The notes: a model not told the origin generated them from the letters alone. Positions 1 to 8,894 are shown, numbered from the stretch's first letter. The stretch: DNA of 64,000 nt from Martinezella multihospitum (GCF_900094585.1 NZ_FMAG01000003.1:744001-808000), one strand, 5' to 3'. Made by a program: numbers and translations.

Positions 1-2
1 TC

Positions 3-650
3 CTCGACAAGATCGTCCTGCCGGATACGCGCCTGCCCTTCTTTCTCCTCGCCCATTCGACGGGCGCGCTGATCGCGCTGTCAGCCGCGCCGAGGCTTGC
101 AACCCGAATCGAGCGCATGGTGCTGTCGGCTCCCTTTATCGGCCTTACCGGCCATGGCGCCTCCCCTGGCCTTATCCGCTTTCTGTCCGGCACGGTCAGC
201 GGCATCGGCCTGGGCCGAATGCAGTTCAGCAAGAAGTTCAAGGAAAGACCATTTGCTGAAAACCCGTTGACGACGGACGAACAGCGCTACCGCCGCAACA
301 TCGGCATCGGCACCACCTATCCACAGCTTTGCCTGGGACCGCCGACGGCACGCTGGCTGTCGCAAGCCCTGCGGGCGATCGAACGGGTCAACAGACCCGA
401 ACACCTGTTTTCAATTCAGGTCCCCACCGTCTTGATCGCGCCGACGCGCGACGGCGTGGTGCCCTATGCCGATCAGGAGCGGCTGTCACGCTATTTCCGT
501 GCCGCTCAACTCGTTCCGATTCACGGCGCCAAGCATGAAATCCTGCAGGAACGGGATGTCTATCGCAATCAGGCGCTTGCCGCGATCCACGCCTTCATTC
601 CCGGCAGCGACGCCGAAACCAATGCCTATGAGATTGAGGCGGAGGCCTGA
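3..650 (+). CDS. alpha/beta hydrolase, lysophospholipase-like (5' end outside window)
   Basis: The reading frame is already open at base 3, so the true start lies left of the window. The alpha/beta-hydrolase catalytic triad is visible: the nucleophile elbow LLAHSTGA about 15 codons into the visible part, the acid in APTRDGVVP, and the histidine in HGAKHEIL near the C-terminus. This pattern fits the serine lysophospholipase/monoacylglycerol lipase group (PldB-like), which cleaves acyl chains from lysophospholipids or similar esters. It ends five bases before the convergent hisN gene. The substrate is inferred from family resemblance only. Confidence 0.8.
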   Translation, partial: LDKIVLPDTRLPFFLLAHSTGALIALSAAPRLATRIERMVLSAPFIGLTGHGASPGLIRFLSGTVSGIGLGRMQFSKKFKERPFAENPLTTDEQRYRRNIGIGTTYPQLCLGPPTARWLSQALRAIERVNRPEHLFSIQVPTVLIAPTRDGVVPYADQERLSRYFRAAQLVPIHGAKHEILQERDVYRNQALAAIHAFIPGSDAETNAYEIEAEA

Positions 651-655
651 GCGGC

Positions 656-1429
656 TCAGCGAGACAGAACCGCCAGGGCCTGCTCGTAAACTGCGCGGCT
701 ACCGGCTGCGATGATCGTTCCGCCCATTTCCGGCCGGCCGCCATCCCAGGTGGTCATGATGCCGCCGGCCTGTTCGATGACCGGAATGATGCCGCCGACA
801 TCATAGGGCTTCAGCGAATTCTCGATGACGAGATCGATGTGGCCGGCCGCCAGCAGCGCATAGGCATAGCAATCGCAGCCATATCGGAAGAGCCGCACCT
901 GGCTTTCGATCTCGCGATATTTGGCAAGCTCGCCACCGACGAAAAGATGCGGTGAGGTGGTGAAGAGGATGGCATTCGAGAGGCTGCCGCAATCGCGGAC
1001 CTGCAGCCGCCTTTCGCCGTCCGGACCGGAGTAGGTGGCGCCATTGCCATCCGCGAAATAACGCTCGCCGGTGAAGGGCTGGTCGATCAGGCCCATGACG
1101 GCGCGGCCGTTCTTCTGCAGGCCGATCAGCGTTCCCCAGACCGGAACGCCCGAAATGAAGGCGCGCGTGCCATCGATCGGATCGATCACCCAGACATGCT
1201 CGCGGTCGAGCCCGACATTGCCATGCTCCTCGCCGAGAATACCATGATCGGGAAATTCGGCCTCGATCAGCGCGCGAATCGCCTCTTCGGCAGCGCGGTC
1301 CCCTTCCGTCACGGGATCAAAGCCCTTGGCTTCCTTGTTGATCACATCGATGCCGGCGCGGAAGCGCGGCAGGGTTTCGGCCTTGGCCGCTTCAGCCAGA
1401 CGATAGAAGAACGAGCGATCGGGAAGCAT
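656..1429 (-). CDS. hisN: histidinol-phosphatase, inositol monophosphatase family
   Basis: This 257-residue protein removes phosphate from histidinol phosphate in histidine biosynthesis, or acts on a related sugar phosphate. It has the Mg-binding motifs of the inositol-monophosphatase superfamily: GEEHG at residues 66-70, WVIDPIDGTRAF at 80-91 and YDVGGIIPVIEQAGG near the C-terminus. The DPIDGTRAF form is typical of HisN rather than SuhB. The frame is open for another 51 codons upstream, but the start MLPDRSFFY at 1429 gives the normal family length, and the longer version would run into the small-RNA promoter at 1576-1604. It converges with the lipase gene. Confidence 0.85.
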   Translation of the reverse strand: MLPDRSFFYRLAEAAKAETLPRFRAGIDVINKEAKGFDPVTEGDRAAEEAIRALIEAEFPDHGILGEEHGNVGLDREHVWVIDPIDGTRAFISGVPVWGTLIGLQKNGRAVMGLIDQPFTGERYFADGNGATYSGPDGERRLQVRDCGSLSNAILFTTSPHLFVGGELAKYREIESQVRLFRYGCDCYAYALLAAGHIDLVIENSLKPYDVGGIIPVIEQAGGIMTTWDGGRPEMGGTIIAAGSRAVYEQALAVLSR

Positions 1430-1575
1430 GGTAAATCCGGATAAGTGACGGGATGGCGATGTCATAACCCATATAAGCCGTGAAGCAAACCGGATGATGA
1501 CGCACTGGGCGCAATGCCTGCGGATCAGGCAGGATTTCCAAATCTGCCTAAATATTTTGCATCGCAATAAAATGC

Positions 1576-1604
1576 TTGACATTTGTGCAATGCGATATCA
1601 GTAT
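1576..1604 (+). promoter_or_regulatory. sigma-70-type promoter of the mmgR-like small RNA
   Basis: A perfect TTGACA at 1576-1581 is followed, 17 bases later, by CAGTAT at 1599-1604. This places the transcript start near 1611, which gives a small RNA of about 78 nt ending at the terminator. The -35 is strong; the -10 is a weak match, as is common in rhizobia. Confidence 0.6.
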
Positions 1605-1610
1605 CCAGCT

Positions 1611-1688
1611 ACAGTCTTCTGACTGTAAATACCCTCCTTGGGTGTTTCCTCCCTAGACTTAGCCGCGCCACAAGCGCGGTTCTTTTTT
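1611..1688 (+). ncRNA. mmgR: mmgR / suhB-family (alpha-r8) trans-acting small RNA
   Basis: The predicted transcript of about 78 nt folds into two short hairpins (ACAGTC/GACTGT and ACCC/GGGT) with CCTCC-type loops, a single-stranded TTTCCTCCCT stretch, and a GC-rich terminator (CCGCGC-CACAA-GCGCGG at 1663-1679) followed by a T run to 1688. Length, unpaired CCUCC motifs and position beside an inositol-monophosphatase-family gene match the Rfam suhB family, known in Sinorhizobium as mmgR (77 nt), which limits polyhydroxybutyrate granule formation. The CCUCC loops suggest pairing to Shine-Dalgarno sequences. Family assignment is from memory of its features, not from a covariance-model search. Confidence 0.78.
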
Positions 1689-1698
1689 GGTCGGAGGC

Positions 1699-1906
1699 GT
1701 CCCCTCGCCCCGCCTGCGGGGAGAGGGCTAGGGTGAGGGGCAAAGCCCCGACAATGGCAAACACGCCTGAGCACGCCATCACCAAACGATTCTGCAGATT
1801 TTGTCGCTCCGAATGGTCAGAGATAGCCCCTCATCCGAGGCATCGACATTTCGCTCCGCTCAATGTCTCCGCCCCACCTTCTCCCCGCCTCGCGGGGCGA
1901 AAGGGC
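1699..1906. repeat. RIME-type intergenic palindromic element, copy 1
   Basis: The space between the small RNA and the amidohydrolase gene is filled by palindromic arms: CCCCGCCTGCGGGG near 1710 with the flank GAGGGCTAGGGTGAGGGG, and CTTCTCCCCGCCTCGCGGGG near 1879. The same arms occur in the opposite orientation at 26274-26438. The composition fits Rhizobium intergenic mosaic elements. The element abuts both neighbouring 3' ends and contains no credible gene. Confidence 0.7.
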
Positions 1907-1912
1907 CTTGCA

Positions 1913-2812
1913 TTATTCCGCTGCCAGTGCCGGATCGCCCGTATAGGATTCCACATGCTCGGCCATGCGCTTCATGAACAGCGTGATGGCGGCGGCAACC
2001 TTGTCGAAGTCCGGGCGCTTCTCAAGGGTCGTCTCGTCGACATAGAGCGAACGGTTGACCTCGATCTGCAGGGCATGCAGCCCGCGGGAGGGGCGGCCGT
2101 AATGCTCGGTGATGAAGCCGCCGGCATAGGGCTTGTTGCGCACGGCGTTGAAGCCGAGTTCCTCGAGGATCTGCATGGCCGCGCGCGAGAGTTCCGCCGA
2201 GGCGCTGGTGCCGTAGCGATCGCCGAGGATGAAATCGGGCCGCGTGTTGCTGCCGGCGATACGGATATTGCCCGGCATGGAGTGACAATCGACCAGCACG
2301 CCGAAGCCGAATTTGACATGGGTGCGCGCAATCAGCCGCCGAAGCGTCGCGTGATAAGGCTTGTAGATCGTGTCGATGCGCTTCAGCGCATCTTCGACCG
2401 GGACGCGGCGCGCATAGATTTCCATGTTCTCGGCGACGATTCGCGGGATCGTGCCAAGACCGCCGGCGACCCGCAGCGAATTGATATTCGCATAGGATGG
2501 CAACGCACCATCGAACATGCGCGGATCGAGCTCGTAGGGCTCGCGATTCACGTCGATATAGGCGCGCGGAAAATTGGCAAACAGCAGCGGCGCACCGAGA
2601 GAGCTTGCCGCCGAAAAAAGCTCGTCGACATAATGATCCTCGGAGCGGCGGATGGCGATGCCCTGCAGGCGAGATTGGGCGACGAAATCGGGGGGATAGA
2701 TGCGACCACTATGAGGCGAGCTGTAGACAAACGGTATCGTCTGGGAGGCTGGCTCCAATACCTCGAAAATCTCGAAACTGCGCATTTCCGCGGACATCAA
2801 CGTCTTTACCAT
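1913..2812 (-). CDS. N-formylglutamate amidohydrolase family protein
   Basis: The 299-residue product resembles HutG-type N-formylglutamate deformylases, zinc hydrolases that release formate and glutamate. Visible family features are SSPHSGRIYP near residue 31 (a metal-ligand histidine), the acidic EDHYVDELF segment, DVNREPYELDP, the central VDCHSMPG motif and the C-terminal LQIEVNRSLY. It is not in a hut operon here, so a role in histidine breakdown is unproven. It is divergent from cpdR across 269 bp, an arrangement also known in other alphaproteobacteria. Start at 2812 is accepted; an internal Met a few codons later is possible. Confidence 0.85.
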   Translation of the reverse strand: MVKTLMSAEMRSFEIFEVLEPASQTIPFVYSSPHSGRIYPPDFVAQSRLQGIAIRRSEDHYVDELFSAASSLGAPLLFANFPRAYIDVNREPYELDPRMFDGALPSYANINSLRVAGGLGTIPRIVAENMEIYARRVPVEDALKRIDTIYKPYHATLRRLIARTHVKFGFGVLVDCHSMPGNIRIAGSNTRPDFILGDRYGTSASAELSRAAMQILEELGFNAVRNKPYAGGFITEHYGRPSRGLHALQIEVNRSLYVDETTLEKRPDFDKVAAAITLFMKRMAEHVESYTGDPALAAE

Positions 2813-3081
2813 GTCAACAACTTGTCGCAGTAATCATGTTGCCAGTTGCATGACCGCAAGTCCATAGTAACTTGAGCGAAATGGCCTTAATCCAAAACAC
2901 CGTATTCGGAATCTCGGATGCCCGGTCAGCGAAAACGCAGGACGTTTTCGCGGAATGCACCTATGCTTCGAACAAATGCTGGAATGGCGCGTTTTGGCTG
3001 ACCATTCACGGCTTGTTTACGGCGTCGCGGTACCCTAAACGCTGGACGAGTCCAACAAGACAAAGTTGATTAGCGATAGAG

Positions 3082-3447
3082 ATGATGACCCAGAAGATAC
3101 TTCTTGCCGAAGACGACAACGACATGCGTCGCTTTCTCGTGAAGGCACTCGAAAAAGCCGGCTACAAGGTCTTGTCCTTTGACAATGGAGCCAGCGCTTA
3201 CGACCGGCTGCGCGAAGAGCCGTTCTCGCTGCTTTTGACTGACATCGTCATGCCGGAGATGGACGGCATCGAGCTGGCGCGCCGCGCCACCGAACTCGAT
3301 CCGGACCTGAAGGTGATGTTCATCACTGGCTTTGCCGCCGTCGCTTTGAACCCCGATTCGAAGGCGCCGAAGGATGCGAAGGTCCTTTCCAAGCCTTTCC
3401 ACCTCCGCGAGCTGGTCGACGAGGTCAACAAACTCCTTGCCGCGTAA
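3082..3447 (+). CDS. cpdR: single-domain response regulator CpdR
   Basis: This is a stand-alone receiver domain of 121 residues with no output domain. It shows the acidic pair EDD at 10-12, the phospho-acceptor Asp54 in LLLTDIVMPEMDG, the switch Thr in FITGFA and the conserved lysine in VLSKPF. CpdR is an adaptor that, when unphosphorylated, delivers ClpXP substrates to the cell pole during the cell cycle; CckA-ChpT phosphorylation switches it off. The length and the LNPDSKAPKDAKVLSKPFHL C-terminal region match rhizobial CpdR1. Two adjacent ATG codons are possible starts. No downstream partner gene is present. Confidence 0.88.
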   Translation: MMTQKILLAEDDNDMRRFLVKALEKAGYKVLSFDNGASAYDRLREEPFSLLLTDIVMPEMDGIELARRATELDPDLKVMFITGFAAVALNPDSKAPKDAKVLSKPFHLRELVDEVNKLLAA

Positions 3448-3487
3448 GGCTTTCGGCGGCCACGTCACAAAACCGAAAAAAAGCCTA

Positions 3488-3516
3488 TTGACGGCAACTA
3501 AGGTTTTGTGATCTAT
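3488..3516 (+). promoter_or_regulatory. promoter of tRNA-Val
   Basis: TTGACG at 3488-3493 and ATCTAT at 3511-3516 are separated by 17 bases and lie about 16 bases before the mature tRNA 5' end, as expected for a rhizobial housekeeping promoter driving a monocistronic tRNA. Confidence 0.55.
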
Positions 3517-3531
3517 GCGCCGCCATCGGAT

Positions 3532-3606
<75 letters not shown>

Positions 3607-3625
3607 TCCTAATTCGCTGAAAAGC

Positions 3626-3656
3626 AAGGCCTTTCGAGAAATCGAAAGGCCTTTTT
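3626..3656 (+). terminator. rho-independent terminator after tRNA-Val
   Basis: AAGGCCTTTCGA and its complement TCGAAAGGCCTT form a perfect long stem followed by a T run, 20 bases after the tRNA CCA end. Confidence 0.85.
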
Positions 3657-3746
3657 AGTTTCATACCGATCCGCAGAACTTCAGCTTTTGCTTTGACCGA
3701 AGGTGGTGCCAAAGGTCCGCCGAATGCCGGAGCGGATTGACGTCTG

Positions 3747-4058
3747 TCAGCGATCCAGAAAATGCCGCAGCACCGCTGTCGTCGGATAGGCATAGACGCC
3801 GCGATCGACAAAGCCCTGGCGGTTGAGGCAATTCCTGAGAGCCAGCCAATAGAGCGTGCTGTTCGCATCCGGCGATCCACGCCGCCAGGAATAGGCTTCG
3901 GGCTCGCAATGATTAAGAGCCCTGTCGTATCTTGCCAGCACCACCGGATCGCTGTCGGCGCGAATGCCGCCGTGGTAGGTCTGATAATTCGAAGGCGCCT
4001 CACCGGCAGAGACGCATGCCAGGCTCAAAATCGCTCCCAGCGCTAACATCATTCTCAT
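3747..4058 (-). CDS. hypothetical small secreted protein
   Basis: The 103-residue product begins with a short hydrophobic signal sequence (MRMMLALGAILSLACVSAG). The mature part is rich in Tyr, Arg and Asp and contains two further cysteines (HCEPEAY and RNCLNR), which could form a disulphide in the periplasm. I recognise no domain. Cys15 might be a lipoprotein site, but the preceding residues (SLA) are a poor lipobox. It lies convergent with the tRNA transcript and has no obvious partner gene. Confidence 0.6.
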   Translation of the reverse strand: MRMMLALGAILSLACVSAGEAPSNYQTYHGGIRADSDPVVLARYDRALNHCEPEAYSWRRGSPDANSTLYWLALRNCLNRQGFVDRGVYAYPTTAVLRHFLDR

Positions 4059-4271
4059 GTGTTTCGATCTCCAACTAGCCGCGTCCCGAAAAATTCGAGC
4101 GCAGGTGGAGAATAGTAGTCTTTTGAAAGATAGCCAATCACATGCTGCTGTTCGCTGCGATTGCGAGTTGAACGAGGCCTACGGCACAAGTTCCCGCCAC
4201 AAGCCGCTTGACTTCCGGCCGCGCCGTCATCCTACTGTCATACCAGCGCATCGATCATACGGGAGGACGAG

Positions 4272-4517
4272 ATGACGGTGGTGAAGCGGCAGTTCTATAA
4301 GAACCACAAGTCCAATGGCGACGAATATATGTTCCACCTCGCCCGCGATACCGAAAGCGGCGAGGTCTACGTCATCCGCCAGGCGGATTATGTTGTCGAC
4401 GGCGGCAGCGAGAAGAGCATGACCCTCTATGAATTCCTGGCCGGGGGCGGCAATCGCCAGAATGCGTTGCTGCAGTTGATCGGCTCGCTCGTCCCGGAAT
4501 CGGCGCAACAACATTAA
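4272..4517 (+). CDS. small conserved hypothetical protein
   Basis: An 81-residue soluble protein with no signal or membrane segment, starting at an ATG preceded by the Shine-Dalgarno-like GGGAGGA. The middle contains VYVIRQADYVVDGGSEKS and the C-terminus is a short amphipathic stretch. The organisation looks like a single compact domain typical of rhizobial conserved hypotheticals. I do not recognise the family, and neighbouring genes give no functional clue. Confidence 0.65.
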   Translation: MTVVKRQFYKNHKSNGDEYMFHLARDTESGEVYVIRQADYVVDGGSEKSMTLYEFLAGGGNRQNALLQLIGSLVPESAQQH

Positions 4518-4694
4518 CCCACATCGCGCAAGGACCGCGGATGGCCTTGCGACAGCGAGATGTGTGAGGTCAGACGCGAAATCGCCCAGCGTGAAGCCGG
4601 GCGCTTTCAGCGGGCTCGGGGTTTGCGCCCCGCTTCGGGTTGACTGCCACATTTGGATCGGCGAATCTGCTTGGGCTTGAAAGGAGCCCCTCTT

Positions 4695-5171
4695 ATGCGA
4701 TTCGCAGGCATTGCTTTTGGATTGACGGCGCTGGTCGCCACACAGGCTGCAGCTGCTGCCGTCGAAAATTTTCCGGCACAGGGTGCTACCGTGGTCAGCG
4801 GAAAATGCTCCAAGCTCGTGGTCGGCAAATTCGATGCCTCCAAGGGATGCAAAGCAGAACTCGCCAGTGTCACCGCACCTGACGGTTCCGTGACTTTCAT
4901 TTTCACATCCGGCGGCAAAATGCTCGGCTTCCGTGGCAATGGGAAAGGCATCAAGCCCGGCAGCCAGAAAGGCACTGCGCAATTGCCGATCGATGTTATC
5001 GCGACGGGAGCCGGCAACGATATGTCGAATCAAGTCGCAGCCAAGGGCGCCTGCATCTTCGCCAACCCCTATGCCGGCAAGCCGATTGCCATCGAATGCT
5101 CGGCGAAATCGACCGAAATGAGTTTCAACGGCAGCTTCACATCCGACGGCAAGGCACCTCGGCACAAGTAG
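4695..5171 (+). CDS. hypothetical secreted protein
   Basis: Start chosen at 4695 because AAGGAG lies eight bases upstream and the N-terminus MRFAGIAFGLTALVATQAAA is a classical signal peptide cleaved after the alanine run. The mature protein of about 135 residues is beta-rich and glycine-rich, with four cysteines (KCSKL, KGCKAEL, GACIFAN and IECSAKS) that could form two disulphides. No catalytic motif is visible. It is probably periplasmic; function unknown. Confidence 0.65.
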   Translation: MRFAGIAFGLTALVATQAAAAAVENFPAQGATVVSGKCSKLVVGKFDASKGCKAELASVTAPDGSVTFIFTSGGKMLGFRGNGKGIKPGSQKGTAQLPIDVIATGAGNDMSNQVAAKGACIFANPYAGKPIAIECSAKSTEMSFNGSFTSDGKAPRHK

Positions 5172-5214
5172 CGGTCATTCGCCGCATGGCCAGCGCCCGA
5201 ATTCCTGCACCGAA

Positions 5215-5466
5215 TTAATGCCGCGGCGTAGTCTTTTGCTTCCGGCCATGATTGGCATCGGCCGGCGCCTCGCGCGACAGGTCTGCGCCGTTGACATGAG
5301 CGGGAACATGCACATCCTCATGGGTCACCGGGTGGAGCGTGAGATCCACCTGATGCGGCGGCAGGACCTGAGCTTGGCGTAGCGTATTCGGCCGTGCCTT
5401 TTTCTGCCGTTCCGTCAGTTCCGGTTTTTGCGTTTGCGACTTGCGGTTAATGGGTGTCGGGCTCAT
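5215..5466 (-). CDS. small hydrophilic hypothetical protein
   Basis: Eighty-three residues starting MSPTPINRK, with AGGAGA seven bases upstream of the start. The protein is very hydrophilic, rich in Lys, Gln, His and Pro, and probably disordered; a central HPVTHEDVHVPAHVNGAD stretch holds most histidines and might bind metal. No family recognised. The frame extends 42 codons further upstream, but that part lacks a good start. Confidence 0.45.
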   Translation of the reverse strand: MSPTPINRKSQTQKPELTERQKKARPNTLRQAQVLPPHQVDLTLHPVTHEDVHVPAHVNGADLSREAPADANHGRKQKTTPRH

Positions 5467-5886
5467 CGGAGCTTCTCCTGTCTGTCGCTGTTGTCGGGAT
5501 AACGATCCGCCTGAGGTTTTGATGCGGCGGGCGGCGCAAGACCACCTGAAGGGCAAACGCGGCCCCCTCTGTTTGGTTCCTCGAATTCTCAATTATCAAG
5601 GGCAGTGGCTGTCGCCTCGATTTCAACTCTTGACCTGCATCGCAACTTCACTAACTATGAAGCATCTCCGCGCCTCCCTGACATCGGCGACGGATTGAAC
5701 TTTGGTGCCGGGCCCCTCTGGCGAGAGTTTTCACGGCGCTCTCGCGATGTCGGTACCGCCTGCAGATGAGCCGGCGGACTTCGTTTCCATGATCAGCTTG
5801 ACCATGCCTCACCCGCATGCCGTCTTCGGTATGCGGCTATGCGCGCAATCCGGATGGTTTCACCCCCTTTGCGGCGAGGCGCGCCC
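5467..5886. other. intergenic region without a supported gene
   Basis: About 420 bases separate the small hydrophilic protein gene from the DUF475 gene. Short open frames exist but none has both a ribosome binding site and plausible protein-like composition. I see no clear terminator, repeat or RNA fold here. Confidence 0.5.
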
Positions 5887-6987
5887 ATGAGCTCGCCCAC
5901 CATTTCAAAATCCGTGCTCAGCTATTTCGGCTGGGCTTTTGCCGTTACCGTCGGCGGCCTTGGCCTCGGTGCTCTGCTGGGCTGGAACACCACCGGCACT
6001 TTCAGCGGCCTTGCCACGGCCTTCTTCATCTGTGCCGTCCTGGCCGTGCTCGAAATCTCGCTGTCTTTCGATAATGCCATCGTCAATGCCAACAAGCTGA
6101 AGGAGATGACGCCGGTCTGGCAGCATCGCTTCCTGACCTGGGGTATCATCATCGCCGTCTTCGGCATGCGGATCATCTTTCCACTGGCGATCGTCGCCAT
6201 CGCCGCCTGGATCAATCCGTGGGAAGCATTGAAGCTCGCCGCCACCAGGCCCGAGCAATATGCAGAGATCATGCAGGCAGCACATCTGCCGATCGCCGCC
6301 TTCGGCGGCACCTTCCTGATGATGGTGGGCCTGACCTATTTCTTCAATCACGAAAAGGACGTGCACTGGATTAGCTTCATTGAGAAGCGGATGGCGCATT
6401 TCGCCACCGTCAAGGGCGTGGAGATCGCCTTCGTACTGATCATGGTTCTCATCTTCACCTCCGTGCTCGACGGTGACGACGCCACGACCTTCCTGCATGC
6501 CTCGATTTATGGCCTCCTGACCTTCCTGCTCGTGGAGGTTCTGGCCGGGTTCCTCGACGCCTCGCAAAAAACGATGAGCGCGGCGGCAAAAGGTGGCTTC
6601 GGCGCTTTTCTCTATCTCGAAATCCTTGATGCCAGCTTCTCCTTCGACGGCGTCATCGGTGCCTTCGCCCTCACCCAGAACCTGTTCATCATCGCGATCG
6701 GCCTCGGCATCGGCGCCATGTACGTCCGCTCGATGACGATCATGCTGGTGGAAAAGGGTACGCTCGCCCACTATCGCTACCTCGAACATGGCGCCTTCTA
6801 CGCCATCCTGATCCTCTCGGTGATTATGTACGTGCAGACCCTGACCCATATCCCGGAAGTCATCACCGGCCTTGGCGGCGCGGCCCTGATCGGCATCTCG
6901 CTCTGGTCCTCGATCCGCTACAACAGGCGCAATGGCCTCAACCATGCGCCGGTGCACGATGAAGAGCATGACAGGGCAGAAGCTTAA
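5887..6987 (+). CDS. DUF475 / TerC-like integral membrane protein
   Basis: A 366-residue polytopic inner-membrane protein with about nine hydrophobic segments. Two similar signature blocks are visible, LAVLEISLSFDNAIVNANKL near residue 55 and LEILDASFSFDGVIGAFALT near residue 245; paired acidic SFDN/SFDG motifs within membrane helices are the hallmark of the TerC/DUF475 family, linked to metal-ion (Mn) efflux and tellurite resistance. The start at 5887 is preceded by GGCGAGG; an ATG 48 bases upstream is in frame. Transported ion unknown. It is monocistronic here. Confidence 0.85.
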   Translation: MSSPTISKSVLSYFGWAFAVTVGGLGLGALLGWNTTGTFSGLATAFFICAVLAVLEISLSFDNAIVNANKLKEMTPVWQHRFLTWGIIIAVFGMRIIFPLAIVAIAAWINPWEALKLAATRPEQYAEIMQAAHLPIAAFGGTFLMMVGLTYFFNHEKDVHWISFIEKRMAHFATVKGVEIAFVLIMVLIFTSVLDGDDATTFLHASIYGLLTFLLVEVLAGFLDASQKTMSAAAKGGFGAFLYLEILDASFSFDGVIGAFALTQNLFIIAIGLGIGAMYVRSMTIMLVEKGTLAHYRYLEHGAFYAILILSVIMYVQTLTHIPEVITGLGGAALIGISLWSSIRYNRRNGLNHAPVHDEEHDRAEA

Positions 6988-7283
6988 TCTCCAACTGCTG
7001 ATGATCATCGCCGCGGCCTCGCTGGCCTATGGCGGATCTTGAGGGAGCAGAGTCGCATCCATTGATTCTGCCTCTCGTCTTCGGAAAGGCGCGTGCAGCG
7101 GACTTTCATCAGGATTTCCGCGCCAAGATCGCCGAATGTTTACGCTGCTGGCATATTAGCGCTAGCGTTTTGCCAAAAAATATCGCAATGGCGATTAACG
7201 TTGTCGAAGGAGCATGGCGGAAAGCGCAACGGTTGCGCTCTTGACAGTCGGCTCTCGGTTGAAGTGTCTAGGAGAGGCGGAGT

Positions 7284-8711
7284 ATGGCAGCAAAGATCGT
7301 CCCGGTGATCATGGCAGGCGGCAAGGGCACACGGCTGTGGCCGCTGTCGCGCGCTTCTGCGCCGAAGCAATTCATCCAGTTCATCGGCGACAGAACGCTG
7401 TTTCAGAACACTTTGGAGCGGGTGGCCGATCCCGAGCTCTACGAAGCGCCGATCGTCCTGACCAATGAGGAGTTCCGCTTCCTCGTCGCAGAGCAGGCCC
7501 GCGAACTCGACCTGAAGCTCACTGCGGTGCTGCTGGAGCCGGTCGCCCGCAATACCGCCGCCGCGGTCGCTGCCGCCGCTGCACTTGTCACCGAACTCTT
7601 CGGCAAGGACGCTATCATGCACGTCCTCGGTTCCGACTATGAGATCGACGCCAGCACCACCTATTACGATTGCGTGCGCCTGGCGCGCGACACGGCGCTC
7701 CAGGGCAAGCTCGTCACCTTCGGCATCAAGCCGACGGAGCCGGCCACCGGCTATGGCTATATCGAAAGCGGCAAGGCGCTTGCGACCGGCGCCCATGCCG
7801 TCAAGCGCTTTGTCGAGAAGCCTGCCTTGGACAAGGCCAAGGAGATGGTTGCCAGCGGCCATTTCTACTGGAACTCCGGCATGTTCATGTTCTCGGCTGC
7901 CCAGCTTCTGGCCGAGATGAAGGAATTTGCTCCCGAAGTCGAAAAGGCTGCCAGCAAGGCCGTGTCCAAATCGACGCGCGATCTCGACTTCACCCGCCTC
8001 GATGCCGACAATTTCTCCAAGAGCCCGGATATTTCCATCGACTACGCGCTGATGGAAAAGACGGCCAATGCGGCCGTCGTTCCTTCGCCCTTCACCTGGT
8101 CGGATCTCGGCAGCTGGGATGCGGTGTGGAAAGTCGGCAGCCGCGACGAAAGCGGCAATGTTTCCGCCGGCGCGACGACGCTGGTCAACACCAAGAATTC
8201 GCTCGTGATGTCGCATAGCCTCCACGTCGCCGTGCAGGGGCTCGAGGACGTCGCCGTCATCGCCAGCGAAGACGCCGTCTATGTCGGCCACCTCAAGGAC
8301 AGCCAGGAAGTCGGCAAGCTCGTCAAGCTGCTCGCAAGCGAGAAGAAAACGGCCAAGCTCACCGAGACGCACCCGACCTCATACCGCCCCTGGGGCGGCT
8401 ATACCTCGGTGCTGAACGGCGAACGTTTCCAGGTGAAGCGCATCTTCGTGTTGCCGGGCAAGAAGCTGTCGCTGCAGAAGCATCACCACCGCTCCGAGCA
8501 CTGGATCGTCGTCAAGGGCACGGCCGAAGTGACGGTCGGCGAAAACGTGCAGATGCTGCGCGAAAACGAGTCGATCTATATCCCCCTCGGCGAAGTCCAT
8601 CGCCTGTCCAATCCGGGCAAGATCCTGCTGGAGCTGATCGAAGTGCAGACCGGCTCCTATCTCGGCGAAGACGACATCATCCGCCTCGTCGACGAGTTCG
8701 GCAGAAGCTGA
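7284..8711 (+). CDS. manC: mannose-1-phosphate guanylyltransferase / mannose-6-phosphate isomerase (ManC/NoeJ type)
   Basis: A 475-residue bifunctional enzyme for GDP-mannose supply to exopolysaccharide, LPS or Nod-factor fucose. The N-terminal nucleotidyltransferase domain starts with PVIMAGGKGTRLWPLSR at residues 7-23 and continues with FVEKP and YWNSGMFMF. The C-terminal cupin isomerase domain (about 340-470) contains RPWGGYTSV, LPGKKLSLQKHHHRSEHWIV and PLGEVHRLSNPG. Length matches the bifunctional ManC/AlgA/NoeJ class. GGAGAGG precedes the start. A terminator follows, so it appears to be transcribed alone, separate from the transglutaminase cluster. Confidence 0.92.
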   Translation: MAAKIVPVIMAGGKGTRLWPLSRASAPKQFIQFIGDRTLFQNTLERVADPELYEAPIVLTNEEFRFLVAEQARELDLKLTAVLLEPVARNTAAAVAAAAALVTELFGKDAIMHVLGSDYEIDASTTYYDCVRLARDTALQGKLVTFGIKPTEPATGYGYIESGKALATGAHAVKRFVEKPALDKAKEMVASGHFYWNSGMFMFSAAQLLAEMKEFAPEVEKAASKAVSKSTRDLDFTRLDADNFSKSPDISIDYALMEKTANAAVVPSPFTWSDLGSWDAVWKVGSRDESGNVSAGATTLVNTKNSLVMSHSLHVAVQGLEDVAVIASEDAVYVGHLKDSQEVGKLVKLLASEKKTAKLTETHPTSYRPWGGYTSVLNGERFQVKRIFVLPGKKLSLQKHHHRSEHWIVVKGTAEVTVGENVQMLRENESIYIPLGEVHRLSNPGKILLELIEVQTGSYLGEDDIIRLVDEFGRS

Positions 8712-8738
8712 TTGCAAGCAAACAGATCCAGATTTGAG

Positions 8739-8765
8739 AACGGCGGGCGAAAGCTCGCCGTTTTT
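8739..8765 (+). terminator. rho-independent terminator after manC
   Basis: AACGGCG and CGCCGTT form a stem around GGCGAAAGCT and are followed by a run of T, 28 bases after the manC stop. Confidence 0.75.
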
Positions 8766-8894
8766 GTTTAGGCGTTACACAGCAGGAGCTTCCGAAGCGC
8801 GGGGGGACACCTTGCTTTCTTTCGCTGCATTGCACACACTGCCCCACGGGAACAGCAATCACCGCACAACGATGCGGACTAGGCGAAGAGACAT

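Noticed and set aside
1583..2833. A 416-codon plus-strand frame from the small RNA through the amidohydrolase gene
   Set aside because: It covers an sRNA, a palindromic repeat and the antisense of a recognised enzyme; not a single coherent protein.
7000..7050. Short hydrophobic remnant after the DUF475 gene (MIIAAASLAYGGS)
   Set aside because: Only 13 codons and no downstream continuation; could be a decayed peptide but nothing supports it.
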